43,355 nt of DNA from an uncultured Alistipes sp. (GTDB taxonomy: Bacteria > Bacteroidota > Bacteroidia > Bacteroidales > Rikenellaceae), in assembly GCA_900539755.1 (NCBI GenBank), contig UQDC01000018.1:1-43355 (forward strand), read 5' to 3'. The notes below the pieces were generated by a model. The model saw only the letters and a program-made list of their open reading frames with translations. It did no database searches and was not told the DNA's origin. Below are positions 24,071 through 32,517 of this stretch, one piece after another (position 1 is the first letter of the stretch; each line of letters starts with the position of its first letter). Position numbers and translations under genes: made by a program.

Positions 24071-24124
24071 CTGACTAAAATATATTGTATTACTGAAACA
24101 AATATAAGGTTTATTTGTATTATT

Positions 24125-24340
24125 ATGAAAAAACGGATTGAACGAAAACAGGAGCGTATCGAGGCGATTCGCAAGGCCGCATTGTTGTGCAGAGGAGTCT
24201 ATTCAGCGGTGGCTCGGGAGCATGGTTGGGGACGTGCATATGTGTGTAGTGTCATGGCAGGGCGTAACAGCAGTGAACACGTATTGCGAGCACTTGAAGA
24301 GAAACTCAAACTTGTTGAACAACCGGATCAAACTTATTAA
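24125..24340 (+). CDS. Small basic helix-turn-helix-like protein
   Basis: This is a 71-residue protein from the ATG at 24125; the frame is open upstream through the operator region but with no better start. It opens MKKRIERKQERIEAIRKAA, then CRGVYSAVAREHGWGRAYVCSVMAGRNSSEHVLRALEEKLK, which reads like a short HTH: helix, turn at G-W-G, recognition-like helix, then a final helix. No family is recognised with certainty. It is divergent to the HTH protein at 23597-23998; this arrangement recalls prophage-type regulator pairs, although no other phage genes are near. Confidence 0.55.
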   Translation: MKKRIERKQERIEAIRKAALLCRGVYSAVAREHGWGRAYVCSVMAGRNSSEHVLRALEEKLKLVEQPDQTY

Positions 24341-24509
24341 TCATATGCAACAATTTTTATTGGAGATGAATCAGTATAATATAGGGCAATGATTAATTTC
24401 GGATTGCTCCATCTAAATATCATGCAGAGTTTTGTATATTTGTTTATAGTGCGTTGTATGATCTATAGATCTATAATCGAATAAGATATTTGTTTAATCT
24501 AGTTATAGA

Positions 24510-25604
24510 ATGAATTTGACCATTTATCTATATTTTTTAGCGGCATTTCTTTGTGCCATGGGGGTGGGAGGAGTATTGTTTCCGCGTATTATCCTAATCT
24601 CAAAACGGAAACGTATTCTTGATCGCCCTAACGGACGTAAGGTGCATGTTTCAAAAATCCCTCGATTAGGAGGGTTTGCTTTTTATCCCGCGATATTGGT
24701 CTCTTATTGGGTGATGAGAGGTCTGTTTTCCATGTTTGACTTCAACTTGTCTGGGTTGACTATCGAGGAGATGCTCTTCTTTTTCGCGGGTATTACTATA
24801 ATTTATTATATCGGTATGGCCGATGATATTGTAGGTCTGCCTTATAGAACAAAATTTTTATATCAGTTTTTATCTGCCGCTTTGTTAGTCCTGCCTCTCA
24901 ATTATCTGGCCGATTGGCAGGGTGTTTTAGGCGTTCATGCCACTCCTTTTTGGATTGGAATCCCCTTTACAGTCCTGTTAATCGTAGCATTGATTAATTC
25001 GTATAACTTGATTGACGGAGTAGATGGTTTGTGTGCCGGATTAAGTATCTTCTCCATAGCCATGTTAAGTTGGGTGTGTGTTCAAATGGGAAGTATCTAT
25101 TTGGCTTTGTTGGGGGTATGCAGTCTCGGAGTGCTGATTGTCTTTTTTGTATTCAATGTTTTCGGGCGTCGGATGAAAATCTTTATGGGAGACAGCGGTT
25201 CTTTGTTGTTGGGCTATTTGGTGGCATTTCTCGCTTTGGAATTGATCGTTGGTATGCAACAGCACCGAACGCCGGATTATGTTAACGTAGTATCTATTTT
25301 AGGAGTTGTGTTTGTACCGTTGGCAGATATGTCTCGTGTCTTTATCCAACGATTGTTGCATGGAACGTCACCTTTTAAGCCGGATAAACGACATATTCAC
25401 CATAAACTGTTGCAGTTGGGACTCTCGCATTTGCAATGTACTTTATTGCTGATTTTGATTCAGGCCCTTTTTGCTATTGCTAATTTCTGGATGGCTACAC
25501 GGGTAAATGTCAATATCGCGTTACTTATCGATTTTGCAGCTATCGCCCTTTTGATCCTTTTCCTGAATTGGCGAATTTCCTGTCGGGAAGCTCGTTGGTT
25601 GTAA
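24510..25604 (+). CDS. WecA/TagO-like undecaprenyl-phosphate glycosyl-1-phosphate transferase
   Basis: This is a 364-residue polytopic membrane protein with about 10-11 helices. It transfers a sugar-1-phosphate (usually GlcNAc-1-P) from a UDP-sugar to undecaprenyl phosphate and starts surface polysaccharide synthesis. Family motifs are HVSKIPRLGGFAFY, the GMADDIVGLPYRTKF aspartates, NLIDGVDGLCAG (catalytic Asp region), IFMGDSGSLLLGY and the cytoplasmic KPDKRHIHHKLL loop of the WecA/MraY superfamily. The His-rich loop separates it from MraY. No other polysaccharide genes are adjacent; a MATE exporter follows 71 nt later. Confidence 0.92.
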   Translation: MNLTIYLYFLAAFLCAMGVGGVLFPRIILISKRKRILDRPNGRKVHVSKIPRLGGFAFYPAILVSYWVMRGLFSMFDFNLSGLTIEEMLFFFAGITIIYYIGMADDIVGLPYRTKFLYQFLSAALLVLPLNYLADWQGVLGVHATPFWIGIPFTVLLIVALINSYNLIDGVDGLCAGLSIFSIAMLSWVCVQMGSIYLALLGVCSLGVLIVFFVFNVFGRRMKIFMGDSGSLLLGYLVAFLALELIVGMQQHRTPDYVNVVSILGVVFVPLADMSRVFIQRLLHGTSPFKPDKRHIHHKLLQLGLSHLQCTLLLILIQALFAIANFWMATRVNVNIALLIDFAAIALLILFLNWRISCREARWL

Positions 25605-25645
25605 TTTTACGCAATTGCAAGTTTCGGTTTACGAGGTGAAAAGGT

Positions 25646-25653
25646 TATCTTTG
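25646..25653 (+). promoter_or_regulatory. -7 element before the MATE gene
   Basis: TATCTTTG matches TAnnTTTG and lies 22 nt before the ATG at 25676; a recognisable -33 element is missing. Confidence 0.45.
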
Positions 25654-25675
25654 CCGCTCTTAACCGAATTATCTT

Positions 25676-27031
25676 ATGCGAATGTTCCGTTCATTACGGG
25701 CTTGGCTGCCCCAATACCGTGAAAATTTATCGTTGGCTTTGCCTGTCATGCTTTCACAAGTAGGACAGGTGGTTGTACAACTGTGTGATAATGCTATGGT
25801 GGGGCATTTGGGTGCTCTGTCCCTTGCGGCTGTCTCTTTTGGTGGAGCCGTTTTCGTGATTTTCCTATTCTTTGGAACCGGAATTTCTATGGGCTTGACT
25901 CCATTGGTGGGAGAGATGTATGCCCGTCATGATTATCGAACCTCGGCGCGTTTGTTCCAAAATGCATTGGTGCTGAATAGTGTGGTCGGTATTCTGTTGT
26001 TTGTTGTTTTACAAGTGTTTGGGCAGTGCCTGGGGCTGATGGGACAATCTGAAGAGGTTGTGGCTGAGGCTGCACCCTATTATAATTATTTGGCTTGGTC
26101 CATTATCCCATTTATGATTTTTGCTGCCTTTAAGCAGTTCTTGGAGGGTGTGGGTAATACCATGACCGGTATGGTGGTGGTGCTAACAGCCAATGCCATC
26201 AACATTTTTTTCAACTATCTTCTAATATATGGTCATGGCGGATTCCCTGCTATGGGGGCTGCCGGAGCAGGTTTGGCAACCTTGATCTCCCGGATATGCA
26301 TGCCTCTTTTTGTGTTGATCTATTTTATCCGTATCCCCTCTTTACGCCGTTATTTCAGATTTTTTACATGGATTGCACAAGGATGGCGCATGACACGCCG
26401 ATTATTGGCCGTGGGTCTCCCAATCTCTATGCAAATGGTTCTGGAAGTCTCTGCATTCGCGTTGACTCTGATCATGATGGGATGGATCGGTACCGTGGAG
26501 CAGGCAGCACATCAGGTCGTGCTCTCGATCTCAAATATTGTTTATATGATTATCGTCGGGATCTCATCTGCTACCACGATTATGGTTAGCCATCGATATG
26601 GAGTGGGAGATTACCGGGGATTGCGCCGGGCCGCAACGGCTTCATGGCATTTGGGATTAGTGGCCAATGGATTGACAATGACCTGTTTTATCCTATTTCG
26701 GCATTGGCTGCCGCTGATGTTCACATCCGATGAGGCGGTTTTGGCAGTTGCAGCACAACTGTTTGTCATGGCTGCAATTTACCAAATTCCGGATGGTTTG
26801 CAGACGATCGCACTGGGTGTTTTGCGCGGCATGCAGGATGTGCGGGTGACCATGAATTATGCTTTTGTTGCCTATATCGTGATCAATCTACCAGTGGGTT
26901 ATCTATGTGCCTTTACTTTAGGATTGGGAGCTCCTGGTTTGTGGATCGGTTTCATTGTTGGCCTGACTGTTGCCGCGATTCTTTTCATTACCCGTTATCG
27001 TCGGGCTGCGCGACGTTTAGTGCGGGAATAA
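25676..27031 (+). CDS. MATE-family multidrug/Na+ antiporter
   Basis: This is a 451-residue inner-membrane transporter with 12 predicted helices. MATE landmarks: SLALPVMLSQVGQVVVQLCDNAMVGHLGALSLAAVSFGG at the N-terminus, MGLTPLVGEMYARHDY, and the second half repeat GLPISMQMVLEVSAFALTLIMMGWIGTVEQAAHQV. Members export cationic drugs or metabolites using H+ or Na+ gradients, mostly the NorM/DinF-like branches. Start chosen at 25676; an ATG two codons later is possible. The substrate cannot be inferred. Confidence 0.94.
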   Translation: MRMFRSLRAWLPQYRENLSLALPVMLSQVGQVVVQLCDNAMVGHLGALSLAAVSFGGAVFVIFLFFGTGISMGLTPLVGEMYARHDYRTSARLFQNALVLNSVVGILLFVVLQVFGQCLGLMGQSEEVVAEAAPYYNYLAWSIIPFMIFAAFKQFLEGVGNTMTGMVVVLTANAINIFFNYLLIYGHGGFPAMGAAGAGLATLISRICMPLFVLIYFIRIPSLRRYFRFFTWIAQGWRMTRRLLAVGLPISMQMVLEVSAFALTLIMMGWIGTVEQAAHQVVLSISNIVYMIIVGISSATTIMVSHRYGVGDYRGLRRAATASWHLGLVANGLTMTCFILFRHWLPLMFTSDEAVLAVAAQLFVMAAIYQIPDGLQTIALGVLRGMQDVRVTMNYAFVAYIVINLPVGYLCAFTLGLGAPGLWIGFIVGLTVAAILFITRYRRAARRLVRE

Positions 27032-27495
27032 ACGTTGTCGATTTTCAGTTGTTTGCATCGACAGAGTAACTGTTGAGGCGAAGTCTGGTGATGACTTTTG
27101 CTAGCGGTTTTCAGTTGCTGTATTCTCTTGTAGTATTAGCATGTTGCTTGCTTATTAAGGTTACTTGTTTGTTTGGCAGTTGGTTGTAAGTTTCCACTGA
27201 CCTTTATTCGATGTTGTTTAGTCTTGGATCATTCGGTGCAGGATTTATGTGTGTTGCATCCTGTCTATGCAATATGGATCAATGTAATTCCAAAACATCG
27301 GAGTGGTATGAGGATTGGGTGAGTCCTTCTGGTTACAGACTTATGTGTGAGAACGTCCAGTTTTAACGTAATGTTCCCCAAGAGGGTAATCTATTAAGCT
27401 GCAATGTTTGTTGTCATAGTTGTGCGTTGCTAAAGGCGGGAGCATGGTTTTCAATGATATAGCATGATGTGACCGAATCATGGTTTTCCAAGAAG

Positions 27496-28033
27496 TGTGG
27501 ATACAGAATAGGTTATGAACATAGTTATCCTTATAATTTAGGCTTTTTTCAACAAGAAATCAACATCCCATGCACATGTCGTTTAGAGTTATTAACATTA
27601 TCCACAGGGGAATCTGAGTTTGTAGCGTAAATTTGGAATAATGGGAGGATTCAGGGTGATCTCTTTCTTGTGTGAGATTACTGCAATTGGGGCCTGGATC
27701 GCGCTTTAGGGGTAATGTTTAAATCGTTGACAGATCCCAATGCTGCCCGATGTTAATAAGTTTGGGCGCATTTCGGGGCGTTGTGTAGAGTGGAAGCGCC
27801 GCCAGTGTGTGCGGATTCCGTATTCTGGGGAAGTTGCTGTATAATTGTATGAGGTTGATTTTTAATGCGTAATATATAACTGTCAGACTTTGTCGGATAA
27901 TGGTGGGCACGTTGTGCAGACTAAAATAAAGGTTGCATAATAGTGGTGTTGCAGTCGAAAGAGAGAGAGGTTGTTGCGGTTATTAACAGTAATATGCTGT
28001 AGTTATTAACAGGAAAACTGGCTGTTGTCAACA
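27496..28033. other. Cluster of DnaA-box-like 9-mers (candidate replication-initiator binding region)
   Basis: Matches to or near TTATNCACA: TGTGGATAC (27496-27504, minus strand), TTATGAACA (27513-27521), TTATTAACA (27589-27597) directly joined to a perfect TTATCCACA (27598-27606), TGTTAATAA (27751-27759, minus strand TTATTAACA), TTATTAACA at 27980-27988 and 28003-28011, TTGTCAACA (28025-28033), with TTATCAACC on the minus strand at 28037-28045. They lie in a gene-free region with an AT-rich block. Against a chromosomal origin: G exceeds C on the + strand in intergenic DNA on both sides, and dnaA is not here. Confidence 0.4.
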
Positions 28034-28071
28034 GGGGTTGATAAGTGATTCTATGGATATGAACAGGTTGC

Positions 28072-28119
28072 GAACAATAAAAAAAGCACGACGTTTAAGT
28101 CGTGCTTTTTTTATTGTTC
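28072..28119. terminator. adk terminator, perfect 21 bp hairpin
   Basis: A perfect inverted repeat with 21 nt arms is centred on AAAAGCACGAC / GTCGTGCTTTT, with a GTTTAA loop. A- and T-runs on the arms make it a terminator in both directions. It lies 120 nt beyond the adk stop. Confidence 0.85.
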
Positions 28120-28240
28120 AAAGGATTGAGAAATGTTCTGGATTGCGTGGCAGTCCTAATTCGATCCCAATCTTCATCTCAATTTATTGCTGCATCAGTC
28201 GCTCTTGTTTGTATATCAGGGATGACTGATGTGAAACATC

Positions 28241-28819
28241 TTATTTCAATAGTGAGTCGATCTCTGCGCAAAGACGATCAAAAATCTCGTCGATAGATCC
28301 CAACCCGTTTACAGCGCGGAATTTGCCTTGGGGTTTGTAGTAATCGGCTACGACAGCAGTCTGGGCTTTGTAAACGTCAATACGGTTGCGAATGACACCC
28401 TCATTGCTGTCGTCGGCACGTCCGCTCTCTTTGCCGCGGAGTAAAAGACGTTTTACTAACTCTTCGTCGGGAACTTCGAGGGATAACATGACGCTTACGG
28501 GTGTGCCGTTACCATTCATGATTTTGTCAAAAGCCTCGGCTTGTACGGTGGTCCGGGGAAAACCATCGAAAATGTTACCCTTCGCATCTTTGTGGCTTGC
28601 TACATAATCGGCAATAATGTTGATCACCAACTCATCGGGAGCAAGTTGTCCTTTTTCAATGTAGCTTTGTACACTGAGTCCGAGTTCGGTCCCTTTGCGG
28701 ATCTGTTCACGGATGACCTCTCCTGTAGATATGTGGTTGAAACCGTACTTTTGGATAAGTTTCTCGGCCTGGGTTCCTTTACCTGCACCCGGAGGGCCGA
28801 ACAATACGAGATTGAACAT
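28241..28819 (-). CDS. adk: Adenylate kinase
   Basis: This 192-residue enzyme interconverts ATP + AMP and 2 ADP. Landmarks: P-loop LFGPPGAGKGTQAEKL, AMP site HISTGEVIREQI, FDGFPRTTVQAEAF, and the LID region RLLLRGKESGRADDSNEGVIRNRIDVY, which is short and lacks the Cys4 zinc motif. The length is typical of the short-LID adenylate kinase form. It is divergent from thiL with overlapping promoters. Confidence 0.97.
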   Translation of the reverse strand: MFNLVLFGPPGAGKGTQAEKLIQKYGFNHISTGEVIREQIRKGTELGLSVQSYIEKGQLAPDELVINIIADYVASHKDAKGNIFDGFPRTTVQAEAFDKIMNGNGTPVSVMLSLEVPDEELVKRLLLRGKESGRADDSNEGVIRNRIDVYKAQTAVVADYYKPQGKFRAVNGLGSIDEIFDRLCAEIDSLLK

Positions 28820-28853
28820 ATGATCTGTTGTTTTTAAACAATTTTATTAATTG

Positions 28854-28884
28854 CAAAGCTACGACTTTTTTTTGCCGAAACAAA
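28854..28884 (-). promoter_or_regulatory. adk promoter
   Basis: On the minus strand there is TTTG (28884-28881), a 19 nt spacer, then TAGCTTTG (28861-28854), an exact consensus match. It overlaps the divergent thiL promoter. Confidence 0.8.
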
Positions 28885-28900
28885 AGAAGCTCTACCTTTG
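28871..28900 (+). promoter_or_regulatory. thiL promoter
   Basis: TTTG (28871-28874), an 18 nt spacer, then TACCTTTG (28893-28900). The ATG is at 28925, so the leader is only about 15-20 nt. Its -33 element lies within the spacer of the divergent adk promoter. Confidence 0.8.
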
Positions 28901-28924
28901 TGTAAAGATTTAACTGTTTGGAAT

Positions 28925-29983
28925 ATGACTGAAAGAAAATATACTCCGATTGCCTCATTGGGCCAGTTCGGATTCGTCAATCGTATCTGCTCTCCATTTG
29001 TCGCTTCGAATGCCTCTACCATCAAAGCGTGTGGTGATGATGCTGCCGTAATCGATGCAGAGGATAAATATATGTTGGTGTCGACCGATTTGCTGTTGGA
29101 AGGGGTGCAGTTTGATTTGACCTATTGTCCGCTTCAACATCTCGGATACAAAACGGTAGTAGCCGGAATATCTGATATTTTGGCTATGAACGGTACTCCC
29201 CGACAGTTGACATTGGGAGTGGGAGTTTCGTCCCGATTCTCGGTTGAGATGATTGAGCAGCTTTACGAAGGTGTCCGTTTTGCCTGCAAAGAGTATGAGG
29301 TAGATTTGGTTGGAGGAGATACCTCGGCTTCGATCAACGGATTGACCCTGGCCGTGACAGCAATAGGCGAGGTGGCTAAAGATAAAATTGTTTACCGTAA
29401 TGGAGCACAGGTAAACGATTTGATCTGCGTAACAGGGGCGTTAGGTGGTGCCTATATGGGGCTGCATTTGTTGGAGCGTGAAAAAAGAGCATTGGCAGGT
29501 CATCCCAATCCTCACCCTAAATTTGAGGGTTACGAATACATTTTGGGGCGTCAATTGAGACCTTCTGCCCGGCTGGATATCATTCAAGAGTTGGCAAAAT
29601 CCGATCTGGTTCCAACGTCGATGATTGACATTACTGATGGTTTGGCGTCGGAAATTCTGCATTTGTGTAAAGATTCCAATAAAGGTGCACGGGTCTATTT
29701 GAATCGTTTGCCGATTGCCCAAGAGACCAATCGAATGGCCGAAGAGTTGCATGCGGATCCTGTAGTGGCAGCATTGAACGGGGGGGACGATTTTGAATTG
29801 CTTTTTACAGTGCCTCTGGCAAAACAGGAGGAGATTTTTGCTTTGGGTATCGATGTGATCGGCCATATTACAGCGCCTGATACTGGGGTTGCATTGGTGA
29901 CGCCGGATGATCAGTTGATTCCGGTTCAAGCTCCGGGTTGGGTTGCCGAAAAACAGGAATCGGAAGCAAATAACGAGGGATAA
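28925..29983 (+). CDS. thiL: Thiamine-monophosphate kinase
   Basis: This 352-residue protein phosphorylates thiamine monophosphate to thiamine diphosphate. Start at the ATG 28925 (MTERKYTPIASLGQFGFV); an in-frame TTG at 28898 lies inside the promoter. Motifs: CGDDAAVID and STDLLLEGVQFDLTY (Mg/ATP-binding aspartates), GYKTVVAGISDILAMNGTP, DLVGGDTSAS and MIDITDGLASEILHLC, with NGGDDFELLFTV near the C-terminus. It is complete. No other thiamine genes are adjacent. Confidence 0.95.
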   Translation: MTERKYTPIASLGQFGFVNRICSPFVASNASTIKACGDDAAVIDAEDKYMLVSTDLLLEGVQFDLTYCPLQHLGYKTVVAGISDILAMNGTPRQLTLGVGVSSRFSVEMIEQLYEGVRFACKEYEVDLVGGDTSASINGLTLAVTAIGEVAKDKIVYRNGAQVNDLICVTGALGGAYMGLHLLEREKRALAGHPNPHPKFEGYEYILGRQLRPSARLDIIQELAKSDLVPTSMIDITDGLASEILHLCKDSNKGARVYLNRLPIAQETNRMAEELHADPVVAALNGGDDFELLFTVPLAKQEEIFALGIDVIGHITAPDTGVALVTPDDQLIPVQAPGWVAEKQESEANNEG

Positions 29984-30524
29984 AAGCAACCAGAGTAACG
30001 TATCCAAAAGATCGGGAGCGAATAATTAGTGTGATTCTGATTGTCTGCATTTGTAGGTTCAGATAGCAAGGTGATTATTAATTCCCATATCTCGGAAATT
30101 TGTTGTGATGATATTGCAGCAGAGTATGTTAAGGAAAGTGGATTGGCATCTCTGCCAGAGCAAGTGCGGTGGATAACTTGAGAAAACGGCAGCGGACTCA
30201 CATTGGGCTAATGAGGAGCATGATAGATAAGATAGCAGCTCATTTGTTTTGCCGTGAAGGTTGGCTGCCGATTCAGCCGTGTCTCTGTCTGTACGGATGA
30301 GGTTTTCCTTTAAGAAGTTTTGCTCGTGCTTATGATGATGTAAAAGAACATACAAGAGCATGGGTGTTTTCACAATAAACGTCCTGGGATTTAGCAATCC
30401 CAGGACGTTTATTGTGTTGCAGTTTTGTGTTATTGCCTATGTTGAGCAGTTGATCTTATCGATAGGGGATAGGTTAAGGGTTTGCATCAATCAGGATGAT
30501 GTTCGCCTGAAATGGAGGAAAACA
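29984..30524. other. Gene-free interval between convergent thiL and ferredoxin-nitroreductase gene
   Basis: About 540 nt with no convincing gene; the short open frames in it have no ribosome site or codon bias I trust. Its one clear element is the symmetric hairpin at 30371-30416. Confidence 0.55.
30371..30416. terminator. Bidirectional hairpin terminator, perfect 21 bp stem
   Basis: Arms of 21 nt run 30371-30391 and 30396-30416 (core AACGTCCTGGGATT / AATCCCAGGACGTT) with a TAGC loop. They begin and end in ACAATAAA / TTTATTGT, a flank like that of the 28072 hairpin. It lies between convergent genes. Confidence 0.75.
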
Positions 30525-31388
30525 TTATAATCGTTGTACATGGAGCTCTTCACGGTCAATGTAGTGCGAATAGCGGAAGGCCGGCATGCCAAGAGCCATA
30601 ATGGCATGAATCTTTCCTTCGATCCCAAGCTCGCGATTGAGAGTTTTTCCATCTTGCTGAGTGGCCGATAGCACAAATCCCATATAAATCTGACTGACTC
30701 CCAGACTTTCTGCCATTAACGAACCGTTTTGGTACGCCAGATTTGCATCAGCGGCCCCGAACCGATTTGATGCAGGGGTGTGAATAAAGATCAAAGCGGT
30801 AGCATGGCGAAGAATCGGATCTTTTCCGGCCTCATCGTTCTGTTTTAGTCGCTTAAAGATAGGTACGTAACGATATACGCCCGGCATGATCCGTTTAAGA
30901 ATCGGTTTTAACAGTGGGTTAGTCAGCTTTTTGTACACTTTGTCAAAAGTCTTCAAAGTAAATTCACTCACTGCACGTAATTTTTGCGGATCGGTCACTA
31001 CGGTAAATGACACCTGTTGCAAATTGCTTGCAGTAGGAGCCCGATGTGCAGCTTCAAGAATTTGATCTAACATCTCCGGAGGAACAGGACGCGAAGTGAT
31101 TGCACGATTGGACCGACGAGCGCGGAATAGAAGCAAAATTTGTTCCGGAGTGGGCATCTGGGTATAGTCGATCGGATGAACCTTGTCAGCAGGAAATAGG
31201 TTGTGAATGACAGAGTCGGTCGGACATACAGCAACACAATGTCCGCAACGAATACATGATTCTGGATGTTTGAGTTCTATCGGAGCACCGGGGTGTTCTT
31301 GAACGAGAATTTCAAAAGGACATACCCGTGCACATTTTCCGCAGCGGATGCACGACTCTGCAATTTCAATATGAATATTTTGCTCCAT
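30525..31388 (-). CDS. Ferredoxin-nitroreductase fusion (2x[4Fe-4S] plus FMN domain)
   Basis: This is a 287-residue protein from the ATG at 31388 (MEQNIHIEIAESCIRCGKC). The N-terminal 60 residues hold two CxxCxxCxxxCP clusters (SCIRCGKCARVCP and SCIRCGHCVAVCP). Residues about 80-285 are a nitroreductase fold: RARRSNRAITSRPVPPEMLDQILEAAHRAPTASNLQ (FMN-binding Arg/Ser block), GAADANLAYQNGSLMAESLGV and GMPAFRY. Such fusions are frequent in anaerobes and reduce nitro, quinone or similar acceptors with electrons from the built-in ferredoxin. The physiological substrate is unknown. Confidence 0.93.
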   Translation of the reverse strand: MEQNIHIEIAESCIRCGKCARVCPFEILVQEHPGAPIELKHPESCIRCGHCVAVCPTDSVIHNLFPADKVHPIDYTQMPTPEQILLLFRARRSNRAITSRPVPPEMLDQILEAAHRAPTASNLQQVSFTVVTDPQKLRAVSEFTLKTFDKVYKKLTNPLLKPILKRIMPGVYRYVPIFKRLKQNDEAGKDPILRHATALIFIHTPASNRFGAADANLAYQNGSLMAESLGVSQIYMGFVLSATQQDGKTLNRELGIEGKIHAIMALGMPAFRYSHYIDREELHVQRL

Positions 31389-31587
31389 AGTTGAGGTGTT
31401 TGTGTGGTGTGGTATAAGATGGTACAATAATCCAAGTTAATCTGTAGGGAGGTTGAGAATTTGTTTGATACTCAACGGTACAGTAACGAAAGATAATAAC
31501 AATCTCTTACAAATATGTTGCCGCAACTGCCGCAGATTGCACCTGAAAAGTTGAGGGCAATTTTCTGCTAATAATAATGGAGAATAG

Positions 31588-32379
31588 TTAGATGAGTCCA
31601 AAATGGCGCAGGGCATTGGGTATTCCCTCATGGTCAACATCCGTAGTTACATAGGTTGCAGCCTCTTTGACCGCATCTGCGGCATTGCCCATCGCTACAC
31701 TGAAACCGGTATGGCGGAGCATGGGAATATCGTTGCCTCCATCCCCAAAAGAGAGTGTTTCACTCAGAGGAATAGTGTAATCGGCCAGTATCTGATCTAT
31801 ACCTGTGCTTTTACTGTTGCCTTTGACGTTAAGGTCTGCAAAGGCTGGATACCAGCGGCTGGAGGTGCAGTGTTTGAAAACATCTCGCATCAAGATCTCT
31901 TCTTGCTGACTGCCTACATAAATGTTGATTTGAAGTACCTCTTCCTGAGCAACCTCATGCAAATCTCGGATTGGCGGCGGATTGAGACCAACCATCGCTG
32001 CCACATCGGCTACCATTTGATCAACGTAATTGATGTAAACTTGAGAGGGTGTCATAAATGCACACGGAAATTTATCCCCGTTGTCCAAACGTTGATTGAT
32101 GGCATCGAGGTCTGCCTGTGGAATCGGATTGCGGAAAATCACACGGCCTGTATGATCGATGCACCAGGCTCCGTTGAGGGTAACATAGCCATCAAATTGC
32201 AGATCACCGAGGTTGTTGATTTGATAGAATGGGCGACCGGTTGCAATGAATACTTTAATGCCTCGGCTGCGTAAGGTCTCGATGGCACGAACGGTCGTTG
32301 GAGGAACTCGATGGGTTTTAAAACTGACTAATGTGCCGTCAATGTCAAAAAAGATAGCTTTTATGTTGTGATCCATCAT
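31588..32379 (-). CDS. Cof-type HAD-family phosphatase
   Basis: This is a 263-residue HAD hydrolase with the type IIB cap. Motif I FFDIDGTLVSF, motif II FIATGRPFYQI, motif III region LNVKGNSKSTGIDQIL with the conserved Lys, and motif IV SFGDGGNDIPMLRHTGFSVAMGNA. Members dephosphorylate sugar phosphates, FMN or related metabolites. Two ATGs in a row (32379, 32376) are possible starts. Confidence 0.93.
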   Translation of the reverse strand: MMDHNIKAIFFDIDGTLVSFKTHRVPPTTVRAIETLRSRGIKVFIATGRPFYQINNLGDLQFDGYVTLNGAWCIDHTGRVIFRNPIPQADLDAINQRLDNGDKFPCAFMTPSQVYINYVDQMVADVAAMVGLNPPPIRDLHEVAQEEVLQINIYVGSQQEEILMRDVFKHCTSSRWYPAFADLNVKGNSKSTGIDQILADYTIPLSETLSFGDGGNDIPMLRHTGFSVAMGNAADAVKEAATYVTTDVDHEGIPNALRHFGLI

Positions 32380-32517
32380 GGTCGATTGGATAGATTGAAA
32401 ATGAGAGCTTATAAACCTAAATGTTTTGGTTTCAGGCGTTATGAGAACAATGCAACATTTTATGCCTATGAGATAGGTGTGCTGGTCTTCACCGGGTTGT
32501 GGAGCGTGTAATGGGAC

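Larger units (their letters stand above)
27032..28240. other. Large gene-free interval
   Basis: About 1.2 kb between MATE and adk without any credible reading frame. 27496-28045 carries repeated DnaA-box-like 9-mers (listed separately), an AT-rich stretch at 27525-27560, and the adk terminator hairpin at 28072-28119. The + strand is G+T-rich as in other intergenic parts of the window. An untranslated RNA gene cannot be excluded but no known family was recognised. Confidence 0.6.

Noticed and set aside
24431..24490. Promoter of the WecA-like gene at TATATTTG (24435-24442)
   Set aside because: The only TTG upstream is 28 nt away and the region is AT-rich, so the match is not distinguishable from chance.
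28072..30416. Two perfect 21 bp hairpins as novel small RNAs or mobile repeats
   Set aside because: Both lie after genes (adk; thiL and the nitroreductase gene), carry A/T runs on both sides and resemble the other symmetric terminators at 12971 and 18863. Bidirectional termination explains them.
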